This document shows, one piece after another, positions 10,207-17,137 of a stretch of 64,000 bases of DNA. Origin of the DNA: JAABRU01 sp041390465 (GTDB taxonomy: Bacteria; Desulfobacterota; Desulfobacteria; Desulfobacterales; Desulfococcaceae); NCBI GenBank assembly GCA_041390465.1, contig JAWKPW010000003.1, positions 1-64,000 on the forward strand, given 5' to 3'. Position 1 is the first letter of the stretch. Every line of letters starts with the position of its first letter. The position numbers were made by a program, and so were the translations under genes. The notes under the pieces were generated by a model. It ran no database searches. It was not told the DNA's origin and saw only the letters and a program-made list of their open reading frames with translations.

Positions 10207-10390
10207 TGTCTTCTTTCGAATCATGCCACGGAGAACCGGATTGTCAGCAGACAACACCCGGAATCATTGGCGATTGTACAAGGGCGGGGAAACAGGAAGC
10301 AGAGAGTTCAAACCGGGCAGGGCTGCCCGGCTATTGGTTATCTATTCTCTGCAAAAGCTTTGTCTTACTGTAAGAATCAGACAGCAAGGC

Positions 10391-10952
10391 TCAGGTTTGC
10401 AGCAGTTTTCGGAAGCGGATGAAATAATCCGCGCCGGACCAGAGGGTAAACACCAAAGCTCCCCAGAGGAAAAACATGCCTATGGCATGAAAATTGAGTC
10501 CGAAATAGGGAAAATGAATCAGCAGGGGAATGATGGCGGCTATCTGAAAGCCGGTTTTGTATTTTCCCAGCCAGGAGGCGGATACATCCTCACCGCTTTC
10601 TGCCACAATGCTGCGCAGCCCGCTGACTGCCAGTTCCCGTCCGATGATGATGCAGATGCCGCGGGTATCTAGCGGAAACCAGCATGATAAAGGATGAGAA
10701 AGCAATCAGGTTTATGCTGACCAAGGTCCATCACCTTGCGAAATTGGATGTAAGTCCCCATTTTCTGGCAAAAAAACCGTCCAGATAATCTGAAATGGCA
10801 GCCAGACTGAACTGAAAGGCCAAACGCACCATTGTGGTGAAATGATTGGGAAACAGCAGAAGCAGCACAACTCCGGGCGCGGCAGCCATGCGGAAACTTG
10901 TCAGAAAATTGGGATTGCTCAGCAGTTTTGAAATTTTTTCCCTTACATCCAT
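10391..10952 (-). pseudogene. pgsA: CDP-diacylglycerol-glycerol-3-phosphate phosphatidyltransferase, broken
   Basis: Commits CDP-diacylglycerol to phosphatidylglycerol in the inner membrane. The N-terminal part (from 10952) reads LLSNPNFLTSFRMAAAP and DYLDGFFARKWGLTSNF, the start of the CDP-alcohol phosphatidyltransferase signature DGxxAR. The expected continuation GKVMDPLADK is damaged near 10731: AAG GTG ATG GAC is there in another frame, about 15-20 bases seem lost, and the frame changes again near 10680. The C-terminal part CIIIGRELAVSGLRSIVAE and the last TM helices are intact to 10391. The second and third signature aspartates fall in the damage. The gene is normally essential, so sequence error or a second copy elsewhere is likely. 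Confidence 0.85.
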
Positions 10953-11026
10953 ATTTCTTTTCCCCTGTTTTTCAGCCTGTTTTTTCAGGAGAGGTTCAAC
11001 CTGCCTGATGATGCAGAAAAAAATGC

Positions 11027-11048
11027 TCCCCTCCCGCAGGGAGGGGAA
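11027..11048 (-). terminator. Rho-independent terminator of transaldolase
   Basis: Read on the minus strand, CCCCTCCC and GGGAGGGG pair around a three-base loop and are followed by GCATTTTTTT. It lies 31 bases after the transaldolase stop and before pgsA. Confidence 0.85.
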
Positions 11049-11078
11049 TTTTGAAATCAGCCGGTTTGATCTGCCAGC

Positions 11079-11723
11079 CTATTTTTCCCGTTTGTTCCAG
11101 TCATCCAGAAAAGCCTTGATCCCTTTGTCTGTCATGGGATGCGCTGCCAGTTTGGAAAGAACATTGAAGGGAATGGTGGCAATATGCGCGCCCATGAGCG
11201 CGGATTCCAGCACATGAAGCGGATTCCGCACACTGGCCACGATGACTTCTGTTTCATAACCGTAATTGCTGTAAATGTCAACAATCTGCTCCACCAGCAC
11301 CAGACCGTCCTGGGAGAGATCATCCAGTCTTCCCACAAAGGGACTGACATAGGTTGCGCCTGCCTTGGCAGCCATCAGGGCCTGCAGAGGGGAAAAAACC
11401 AGAGTGACATTGGTTTTGATGCCTTCCTCTTTCAGTACCCGCACGGCCTTGAGACCTTCAACGGTCATGGGGATTTTGACCACAATATTTTCATGGATCG
11501 CTGCAAGTTCACGGGCTTCAATGACCATGCCGTTGGTATCCAGAGCAATGACTTCCGCGCTTACCGGCCCATCCACAATTTCGCAGATTTCTTTGATAAC
11601 CTCCTCAAAGTCCCTGCCTTCCTTTGCAATCAGAGAAGGGTTGGTGGTGACACCGTCTGCCATTCCCATGCGATGCGCCTCTCTGATTTCATCCACATTG
11701 GCTGTATCAATAAAAAACTTCAT
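11079..11723 (-). CDS. tal: Transaldolase, short fructose-6-phosphate aldolase-like type
   Basis: Cytoplasmic enzyme of sugar phosphate exchange; the Schiff-base lysine is K83 in the motif NIVVKIPMT. The protein has 214 residues, the length of the short transaldolase/FSA subfamily rather than the 316-residue E. coli TalB type. The start MKFFIDTANVDEIREA is the usual one for the family and TTNPSLIAKEG follows at about residue 26. The C-terminus has the conserved HPMTDKGIKAFLDDW. In most bacteria this subfamily has transaldolase activity, while true FSA is rare, so transaldolase is preferred. It is a single-gene unit with its own terminator. Confidence 0.93.
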   Translation of the reverse strand: MKFFIDTANVDEIREAHRMGMADGVTTNPSLIAKEGRDFEEVIKEICEIVDGPVSAEVIALDTNGMVIEARELAAIHENIVVKIPMTVEGLKAVRVLKEEGIKTNVTLVFSPLQALMAAKAGATYVSPFVGRLDDLSQDGLVLVEQIVDIYSNYGYETEVIVASVRNPLHVLESALMGAHIATIPFNVLSKLAAHPMTDKGIKAFLDDWNKREK

Positions 11724-11827
11724 TGTTTGCTTTTTCCTCCTGAGAATTGATATAAATAAAGTAACACTGGCTTCAAGCCTTTGACATCGTTCATAAACAA
11801 GCTGGAAGTCTGTTCCGCTTTTTTGTT

Positions 11828-11939
11828 CTAGTACATGACCACGTTGAATTTTACAGGATCAAAAACTGAATTTTTTCAAAAAATTCAGTTTTTTTAATCA
11901 CTGTTTGATCCTATAAAAACTAAGTTGGTCATGTACTAG
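11828..11939. repeat. Palindromic element, family B copy 2
   Basis: 112 bp with exact outer arms CTAGTACATGACCA and TGGTCATGTACTAG, next arms ending in GGATCAAA/TTTGATCC, and a core AACTGAATTTTTT/AAAAAATTCAGTT. Its right end supplies the TAG stop codon of the YHS gene. As RNA it would fold into one long hairpin, so it may also act as a terminator. Confidence 0.85.
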
Positions 11940-12196
11940 CTTTTTCGGGAAGCCAGAAAACTGTCCCGGCACTGGGTGCTGCAAAAATAATAATCCTCTC
12001 CCTCAAAGTGCAGATGAACAGCATCCTTTCGGGAAAACCAGGTTTTGCAAAAGGGATCCTGAATCATGACATCATCAGCTCCGGAATCCGGTTTTCCTTC
12101 CACTTTCCGGGACATTGTTCCTTCCCGCAAAGCTATTGACTTGAGTTTTTTGTAACCGAAATAGGCAATTCCGGCAATGATGAGCAATTTGATCAA
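11936..12196 (-). CDS. YHS/TRASH-domain small protein (PP0621-like)
   Basis: An 86-residue protein with an N-terminal membrane anchor (IKLLIIAGIAYFGYKKL) and a C-terminal metal-binding YHS/TRASH domain: QDPFCKTWFSRKDAV, then YYFCSTQCRDSFLAS with three cysteines. Proteins of this layout are common in delta- and gamma-proteobacteria and are thought to bind a metal; no role is established. The TAG stop codon lies within the palindromic repeat that borders the gene, so insertion of that repeat may have set the present C-terminus. Confidence 0.75.
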   Translation of the reverse strand: MIKLLIIAGIAYFGYKKLKSIALREGTMSRKVEGKPDSGADDVMIQDPFCKTWFSRKDAVHLHFEGEDYYFCSTQCRDSFLASRKS

Positions 12197-12268
12197 TCCG
12201 GCTCACTGTCCTTTCCGCATTTCTGCATTTGGTTCTTTCTGACAGTTTGTGAGATTTTTCAGCCTTCC

Positions 12269-12757
12269 TCACGATTCAATATCTTTTCCTTCACATGCCA
12301 GTTTTTTCTCCAGCAAAACCGCCTCTCTTTTTTTCCGCAATGCGTTCTGCACCAGATAAAAACCCAGGGAAAGGGAAACAATAATGGCAGACATGCCCCA
12401 TAGCATGTCTGCATCAAACTCCTTGTAATCCAGAATGATGATTTTCCGGGCAACTGCCACCATCGCGGCCAGAAATACCACTTCCACATGCATACTGTCA
12501 TCATCAAGATAGCTTTTGACGGATTCCAGCAGTTCCAGACCAATGAGAGTCATGAGAAAAAAACCGAACACATCAAGCATCTTTTCAATATCCAGAAGCT
12601 TGAAAGGGGCCCGGCGAAGTTCATTCCACAAAAGGACAGTCAGTTCAGCCGTGGAAATGACAACGGTGATCATCATCAGTGCCAAAAGCACACATATGAC
12701 AATTTTTTCAAAGTATTTTACAATCCCTGCTATCTGCTTTTCAACCTTGACATTCAT
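12269..12757 (-). CDS. PsiE-family membrane protein
   Basis: A 162-residue inner-membrane protein with four predicted helices (about residues 20-43, 60-78, 92-108, 117-137) and conserved PsiE features: an acidic loop LLESVKSYLDDDSMHVEVVFLAAMVAVARKIIILD split across the third helix. In E. coli psiE responds to phosphate starvation and cAMP-CRP, but its function is unknown. Here it follows folK with a four-base ATGA overlap and so is co-transcribed with the arginine/folate genes upstream. There is no visible Pho box. Confidence 0.82.
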   Translation of the reverse strand: MNVKVEKQIAGIVKYFEKIVICVLLALMMITVVISTAELTVLLWNELRRAPFKLLDIEKMLDVFGFFLMTLIGLELLESVKSYLDDDSMHVEVVFLAAMVAVARKIIILDYKEFDADMLWGMSAIIVSLSLGFYLVQNALRKKREAVLLEKKLACEGKDIES

Positions 12758-13278
12758 GCGGCATTCTCTTTAATTGCCATCGGAACAATCTCCTGACCAG
12801 TTTTTTCCAGTTCGTTCAGAAGCGCAGAAACTGTTTTTCGGAGCCGGGGATGAACAAGTGATGCGTCTATATCACAGATTGGCTGCAAAACAAAATGTCT
12901 TTTGTGCATTCTGGGATGGGGCAGAATCAAATTCGGTGAATCCATTATGACATCATCGTAAAAAACAATGTCCATATCCAATGTGCGGGGCCCGAAACGC
13001 TGCCGGGTGCGTATCCTGCCTGCGGAAAACTCAATGGCATTGAGCTGCGCCAGAAGTTCATGAGGATTCAGAGCAGTGCTGACTCTGACCACTGCATTCA
13101 CAAACCAGTCCTGATCGGTAAAATCAACCGGTTCCGTGCGGTAAAAGCGGGAGCATGCCGTGACGGAGGATGTTCCTTTTTTTTCCAGTTCGGCAATGCC
13201 CTTTTGACACCAAGCCAGTTTGTTCCCCATATTGGAACCGACCGCGATATAGGCTGTATGCGGAAATGATTCTGTCAT
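12754..13278 (-). CDS. folK: 2-amino-4-hydroxy-6-hydroxymethyldihydropteridine pyrophosphokinase
   Basis: Transfers pyrophosphate from ATP to the pterin in folate synthesis. The start at 13278 (MTESFPHTAYIAVGSNMGNK) is chosen because the family begins a few residues before the AYIAVGSN strand, and it lies eight bases after the lipoprotein stop. Conserved motifs are FYRTEPV...DQDWFVNAV, then the HPPK signature RFGPRTLDMDIVFYDD and LPHPRMHKRHFVLQP. It has 174 residues, normal for the family. It is co-directional with argH, the lipoprotein gene and psiE, so a single long transcript is likely. Confidence 0.94.
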   Translation of the reverse strand: MTESFPHTAYIAVGSNMGNKLAWCQKGIAELEKKGTSSVTACSRFYRTEPVDFTDQDWFVNAVVRVSTALNPHELLAQLNAIEFSAGRIRTRQRFGPRTLDMDIVFYDDVIMDSPNLILPHPRMHKRHFVLQPICDIDASLVHPRLRKTVSALLNELEKTGQEIVPMAIKENAA

Positions 13279-13285
13279 GCTCTTT

Positions 13286-13711
13286 TCAGTGAATAACGGA
13301 TATGGTTTCAGAATCTTTGCCCATGCTGCCGTTTTGTGCCACTGCCGCAACTTTGTAAATGTACAGAAATCCCTTTTCCAGCATTTCTGTATAAAAAAAG
13401 GGCTTTTTGTCTTCTGCACGCACGGTTGCCGCCTTTTCAAAGGGAACCGGACAGTCTTTGCATTTTTCGGCGGAAAGCGGAGATCTGAATCGGTAAATGG
13501 CAAATTCCGCAGGAGCCGCTGTTTTGTCTGAAACATTCACTGTCCATGTCAGACGGAGCATATTCCCGCTTTTCTCCGCGTTCAGTTCCTTTATCTCCGG
13601 CAATGGTTTGTGCTGACGGGGAACCGGGTCAGCTTTGATGCCGCAGCCGATGAGAAGCAGACAAAAAAGCAGCAGAGAAAAGGTCAAAGGGAAAAAATCA
13701 GCTTTCTTCAT
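13286..13711 (-). CDS. Small lipoprotein with fibronectin-like fold
   Basis: A 141-residue predicted lipoprotein. It has a signal peptide with lipobox LLIGC at about residues 19-23, then GIKADPVPR, which resembles the LptM/YifL-type small lipoprotein start found next to argH or lysA genes in many proteobacteria. The rest (LRLTWTVNVSD...AEFAIYRFR...FLYIYKVAAVAQNG) looks like one fibronectin type III-like domain. It overlaps the argH 3' end by 14 bases. The partner is unknown; linkage to the LPS-assembly factor LptM is only suggestive. Confidence 0.7.
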   Translation of the reverse strand: MKKADFFPLTFSLLLFCLLLIGCGIKADPVPRQHKPLPEIKELNAEKSGNMLRLTWTVNVSDKTAAPAEFAIYRFRSPLSAEKCKDCPVPFEKAATVRAEDKKPFFYTEMLEKGFLYIYKVAAVAQNGSMGKDSETISVIH

Positions 13712-15086
13712 TTTTCAGATTTTCCTGCGCCAGAGCTATGGCCTGTTTCACATTTTCTTTCGCGGTTCCGCCAAAAGACTGCCTGCGGCTGAGCATCTGC
13801 TCTGTGCCAAGATAAGCAAACAGATCTTCTGCAAACAGATCGGAAAAATCCCTGAGTTCCGGAATGGAAAGCTCATGCAGTTCCTTTTGCCGGGAGAGTG
13901 CATAGGCCACTGCCTTTCCCGCAATGCTGTGCGCCTCCCGGAAAGGAATGCCTTTGTTTGCCAGATAATCAGCCATATCTGTTGCATTGAGAAAACCGCT
14001 TTCCGCAGCTTTTGCCATGACATCGCTTTTGATCCGGATATGGGGAAGCATACGGTCAAACACTGCCAGACAGATTTTCAGGGTGTCCACCGCATCAAAA
14101 ATCGGTTCCTTGTCCTCCTGCATGTCCCGGTTATAGGTCATGGGCAGAGATTTCATCAAAGTCAGCAGACTGATGAGATCACCGTAAACTCTGCCGGTTT
14201 TGCCCCGCACCAGTTCGCACACATCCGGATTTTTCTTCTGGGGCATGATGCTGCTGCCTGTGGTGAACGCATCGGAAATCTCAATAAAAGAAAACTCCGA
14301 GGAAGACCAGAGAATCAGCTCCTCGGACATACGGCTGAGGTGCATCATGCAGATGCTTGCCGCAGAAAGAAATTCTATGGCAAAATCCCGATCCGCGACC
14401 GTATCCATGCTGTTGGCTGATACTTTCGGAAAATCCAGCAGTTGTGCTGTGTAATGCCGGTCAATGGGATAGGTTGTGCCTGCCAGCGCGGCACTGCCCA
14501 GGGGCATGACACTGATGCGTCTGAGGCAGTCAGAAAATCTTTCCGCATCCCGCTGAAACATTTCATAATAGGCCATGAAATGATGGGAAAGCAGAACCGG
14601 CTGGGCGCGCTGCAGATGGGTATAGCCCGGAAGCACGGTATGCAGATGAGCGTGCGCCAGTTCCGTGAGTGTTTTGCGCAATTGCCGGAGAGCGTTTATC
14701 ACTTCGCGGGTTTCCGCGCGCAGCCACATGCGGATATCCAGCGCGACCTGATCATTGCGGCTTCGGGCAGTGTGGAGTTTGCGCGCGGTTTTGCCCACAA
14801 TTTCAGACAGCCGGGATTCAATGTGCATGTGAATGTCTTCCAGACTGTCATCATAATGGAACTGTCCGGATTCAATTTCCTGCCGAATCTGGCGCAGTCC
14901 CCGGATCAGAGTATCCCGTTCTTCATCCGAAATCACGCCCACCTTTGCCAGCATGGTGCAGTGGGCAATACTGCCTTCAATGTCATACGCATACAGACGG
15001 CGATCCACTGCTATGGAAGAAGTGAACCGCTCCACCAGTTTGTCCGTGCTTTGGGAAAATCTGCCATCCCAGGGTTTTTCAGACAT
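13698..15086 (-). CDS. argH: Argininosuccinate lyase
   Basis: Splits argininosuccinate to arginine and fumarate, the last step of arginine synthesis. The start at 15086 (MSEKPWDGRFSQ) is the normal family start; the frame runs 22 codons further upstream without support. The fumarase/lyase signature GSSIMPQKKNPD is present, as are SRNDQVALD and the HTARS segment. The length of 462 residues is typical. Upstream, a hairpin at 15151-15184 separates it from the SMR exporter gene and argG, so it may have its own promoter. Confidence 0.97.
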   Translation of the reverse strand: MSEKPWDGRFSQSTDKLVERFTSSIAVDRRLYAYDIEGSIAHCTMLAKVGVISDEERDTLIRGLRQIRQEIESGQFHYDDSLEDIHMHIESRLSEIVGKTARKLHTARSRNDQVALDIRMWLRAETREVINALRQLRKTLTELAHAHLHTVLPGYTHLQRAQPVLLSHHFMAYYEMFQRDAERFSDCLRRISVMPLGSAALAGTTYPIDRHYTAQLLDFPKVSANSMDTVADRDFAIEFLSAASICMMHLSRMSEELILWSSSEFSFIEISDAFTTGSSIMPQKKNPDVCELVRGKTGRVYGDLISLLTLMKSLPMTYNRDMQEDKEPIFDAVDTLKICLAVFDRMLPHIRIKSDVMAKAAESGFLNATDMADYLANKGIPFREAHSIAGKAVAYALSRQKELHELSIPELRDFSDLFAEDLFAYLGTEQMLSRRQSFGGTAKENVKQAIALAQENLKNEES

Positions 15087-15150
15087 ATGCTTATCTTTCA
15101 GATTGTTCTGTTTTGAAAAAATGGGGAAATTAAGTCGGGCATAACATTTC

Positions 15151-15184
15151 AAAAAACCGGATTTTTTGGAAAAACCGGTTTTTT
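15151..15184. terminator. Bidirectional-looking hairpin AAAAAACCGG/CCGGTTTTTT
   Basis: A ten-base stem with T runs on both outer sides, between the SMR gene stop and the argH start. It can end transcription from argG and the exporter gene. A similar unit (AAAAACCGGATTTTT) is at 61838-61871, and both are followed by CCCGAAAATTTATG, so it may be part of a repeat. Confidence 0.65.
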
Positions 15185-15245
15185 GAATACCCGAAAATTT
15201 ATGCTGGTTTATTTATTTGTTTGCAATTCCTCAGCCCTGAGGGTT

Positions 15246-15572
15246 TCACTGCTGCGCTGAGAGTTTCAGACCGATTATGCCTGCAAGAATGAGCGAAACA
15301 CTTAACAGCCGCGCAGGATTTGCCGGTTCCCCAAACAGCACAATGCCCAGAATCACCGTGCCTGCTGCCCCAATGCCAACCCATACACTGTAGGCTGTTC
15401 CCACAGGAAGCCCTTTCATGGCAATTCCCAGCAGCCACAGGCTGACAAGCATGGAAATGACCGTCCCTATGCTGGGCCACAACCGGGTAAATCCCTGTGA
15501 GTATTTAAGCCCTATGGCCCATCCAAACTCAAACATGCCTGCAAGGAAGAGTAGAATCCAGTTCATCCGCAT
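15246..15572 (-). CDS. SMR-family exporter, Gdx (SugE) type
   Basis: A 108-residue inner-membrane protein with four transmembrane helices. The key acidic residue is in AGMFEFGWAIGLKYSQGFTR, and GTAYSVWVGIGAAGTVILGI is the usual helix 3-4 region. The phrase GWAxGLKYSxGFTR is typical of the Gdx branch, whose studied members export guanidinium, rather than the EmrE multidrug branch. It lies 17 bases after argG in the same direction and before argH, so it is embedded in arginine synthesis. No room exists for a guanidine riboswitch in its own leader. A substrate linked to arginine metabolism is inference. Confidence 0.87.
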   Translation of the reverse strand: MRMNWILLFLAGMFEFGWAIGLKYSQGFTRLWPSIGTVISMLVSLWLLGIAMKGLPVGTAYSVWVGIGAAGTVILGIVLFGEPANPARLLSVSLILAGIIGLKLSAQQ

Positions 15573-15589
15573 GCCCCGGCTCCTGTCCC

Positions 15590-16804
15590 CTAACCTCTTT
15601 TTTTCTGCCGGTTCATCTCCCGGATGCGCAGCCGGAGCGCATTGAGCCGGATAAATCCCTCCGCGTCCCCCTGCCGGTAAACACTGTCATCCTCAAACGT
15701 GGCAAAATCCTCACTGTACAGGGAATCATCAGATTTGCGTCCCAGCACCCGGCAGTTGCCTTTGTACAGTTCCAGTTTTACGACACCGGACACGTTTTTC
15801 TGGGTTTCGTCAATCAGGGTCTGCATCAGTTCCCGCTCCGGTGTGAACCAGAATCCGTTGTAAATCATTTCCGAATACCGGGGAATCAGGGAATCCCGCA
15901 GATGCATGACTTCCCGATCCAGCGTGATGGATTCCATGGCAATATGGGCAGCGCGCAGAATGGTTCCGCCCGGCGTTTCATACACGCCTCTGGATTTCAT
16001 GCCCACAAAGCGGTTTTCCACAACATCAGCCCGGCCAACGCCGTGTTTTCCGCCCAGCCGGTTGAGTTCTTTGAAAAGCACTGCCGGAGACATGCTTTTT
16101 CCGTCAATGGCCACAGGATTTCCCTGTTCAAAGCGGATTTCAATGTGTTCCGGATCATCCGGCGCATCTTTGGGAGAAACCGTAAGAATGAAAATATCCT
16201 CAGGCGGAGAACTCCAGGGATCTTCCAGAATCCCGCCCTCATAACTGATGTGCAGCATGTTCCGGTCTGTGCTGTAGGGCTTTTTCGGGGTTGAGGACAC
16301 AGGAATGCCGTGCTTTTCCGCGAAGGTCATGAGCGCAGTCCGGGAGGTCAGATCCCAAATCCGCCAAGGTGCAATGATCTTAATATCCGGTTTCAGGGCA
16401 TAATAGCTCAGTTCAAAACGCACCTGATCATTTCCCTTTCCGGTAGCGCCGTGACTGACCGCATCCGCGCCTTCCATTTTTGCAATCTCAATCTGACGTT
16501 TGGCTATCAGAGGCCGGGCAATGGACGTACCCAGCAGATACTGGCTTTCATAGATAACATTGGCCCGGAACGCGGGGAACACATAATCTTGGATGAATTC
16601 CTCTTTCAGATCATCAATATAAACTTTGGACGCGCCGGTTTTCAGGGCTTTGGCCTCCACCGTGTCCAGTTCCTCCTCCTGGCCGATGTCAGCGGAAAAG
16701 GCAATCACCTCACAGTCATATTTTTCGATCAGCCAGCGCAGGATGACCGAGGTATCCAGTCCGCCGGAATAGGCCAGAACAACCTTTTTGACTTTTTCAG
16801 ACAT
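15590..16804 (-). CDS. argG: Argininosuccinate synthase
   Basis: Joins citrulline and aspartate using ATP. The start at 16804 (MSEKVKKVVLAYSGGLDTS) has AAGGT eight bases upstream and gives 404 residues, the usual size; the 39-codon extension has no support. The PP-loop AYSGGLDTS, the GATGKGNDQVRFE segment and the APWR motif are all visible. It is first in a run with the SMR exporter gene and then argH. The 333-bp region upstream (16805-17137) shows no gene and no clear ARG box. Confidence 0.97.
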   Translation of the reverse strand: MSEKVKKVVLAYSGGLDTSVILRWLIEKYDCEVIAFSADIGQEEELDTVEAKALKTGASKVYIDDLKEEFIQDYVFPAFRANVIYESQYLLGTSIARPLIAKRQIEIAKMEGADAVSHGATGKGNDQVRFELSYYALKPDIKIIAPWRIWDLTSRTALMTFAEKHGIPVSSTPKKPYSTDRNMLHISYEGGILEDPWSSPPEDIFILTVSPKDAPDDPEHIEIRFEQGNPVAIDGKSMSPAVLFKELNRLGGKHGVGRADVVENRFVGMKSRGVYETPGGTILRAAHIAMESITLDREVMHLRDSLIPRYSEMIYNGFWFTPERELMQTLIDETQKNVSGVVKLELYKGNCRVLGRKSDDSLYSEDFATFEDDSVYRQGDAEGFIRLNALRLRIREMNRQKKRG

Positions 16805-17137
16805 TTTTTTTACCTTATTTAATTGAAATTGCGAATCAAAAGAATTCCTGAACAAAAAAACATCGTTTCCGCAGACAGGATTCCCATCAGAAGGACAACG
16901 ACGTTTTTTGGAAAATTGCATATGTATCAGTTAATGCAAGGCAGTGTCAATATTTTTTCAGAGAGTTGCCAGCCCTTTTCCGGAACTTTGATTCCCGCCG
17001 CGCCGGAAAGGTCTGCTGACCTGTCTGCCTGAAAAAAAATCTGTTTCGGATACAGCAGGAATCAAAGCCGCCGCTGCCTGTCCTTTTCATTCCTCAGACA
17101 TGCAATTTGAAACAGACAAGGGGGTTTCCCCTGACAT
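16805..17137. other. Upstream region of argG
   Basis: Non-coding. It must hold the argG promoter on the minus strand and the end of the TonB receptor transcript, but no convincing -35/-10 pair, operator or terminator could be fixed by eye. Confidence 0.4.

Larger units (their letters stand above)
8965..10390. other. 1.4-kb gap filled with dispersed repeats
   Basis: No coding sequence is supported here. It holds at least four mobile-looking short elements listed separately (9252-9355, 9353-9530, 9664-9852, 10071-10206) and a strong hairpin at 10024-10056, where GGCAGGGATT pairs with AATCCCTGCC. At 9913-9924 it also carries CTGATGTTACGC, the end sequence of the insertion sequence at 32.9 kb, without the rest of that element. 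Confidence 0.7.

Noticed and set aside
13279..13536. N-terminal extension of folK
   Set aside because: It is the shadow of the lipoprotein gene in another frame; family start and spacing favour 13278.
15573..15640. Guanidine riboswitch ahead of the Gdx-type exporter
   Set aside because: Only 17 bp separate it from argG, too little for any known guanidine riboswitch.
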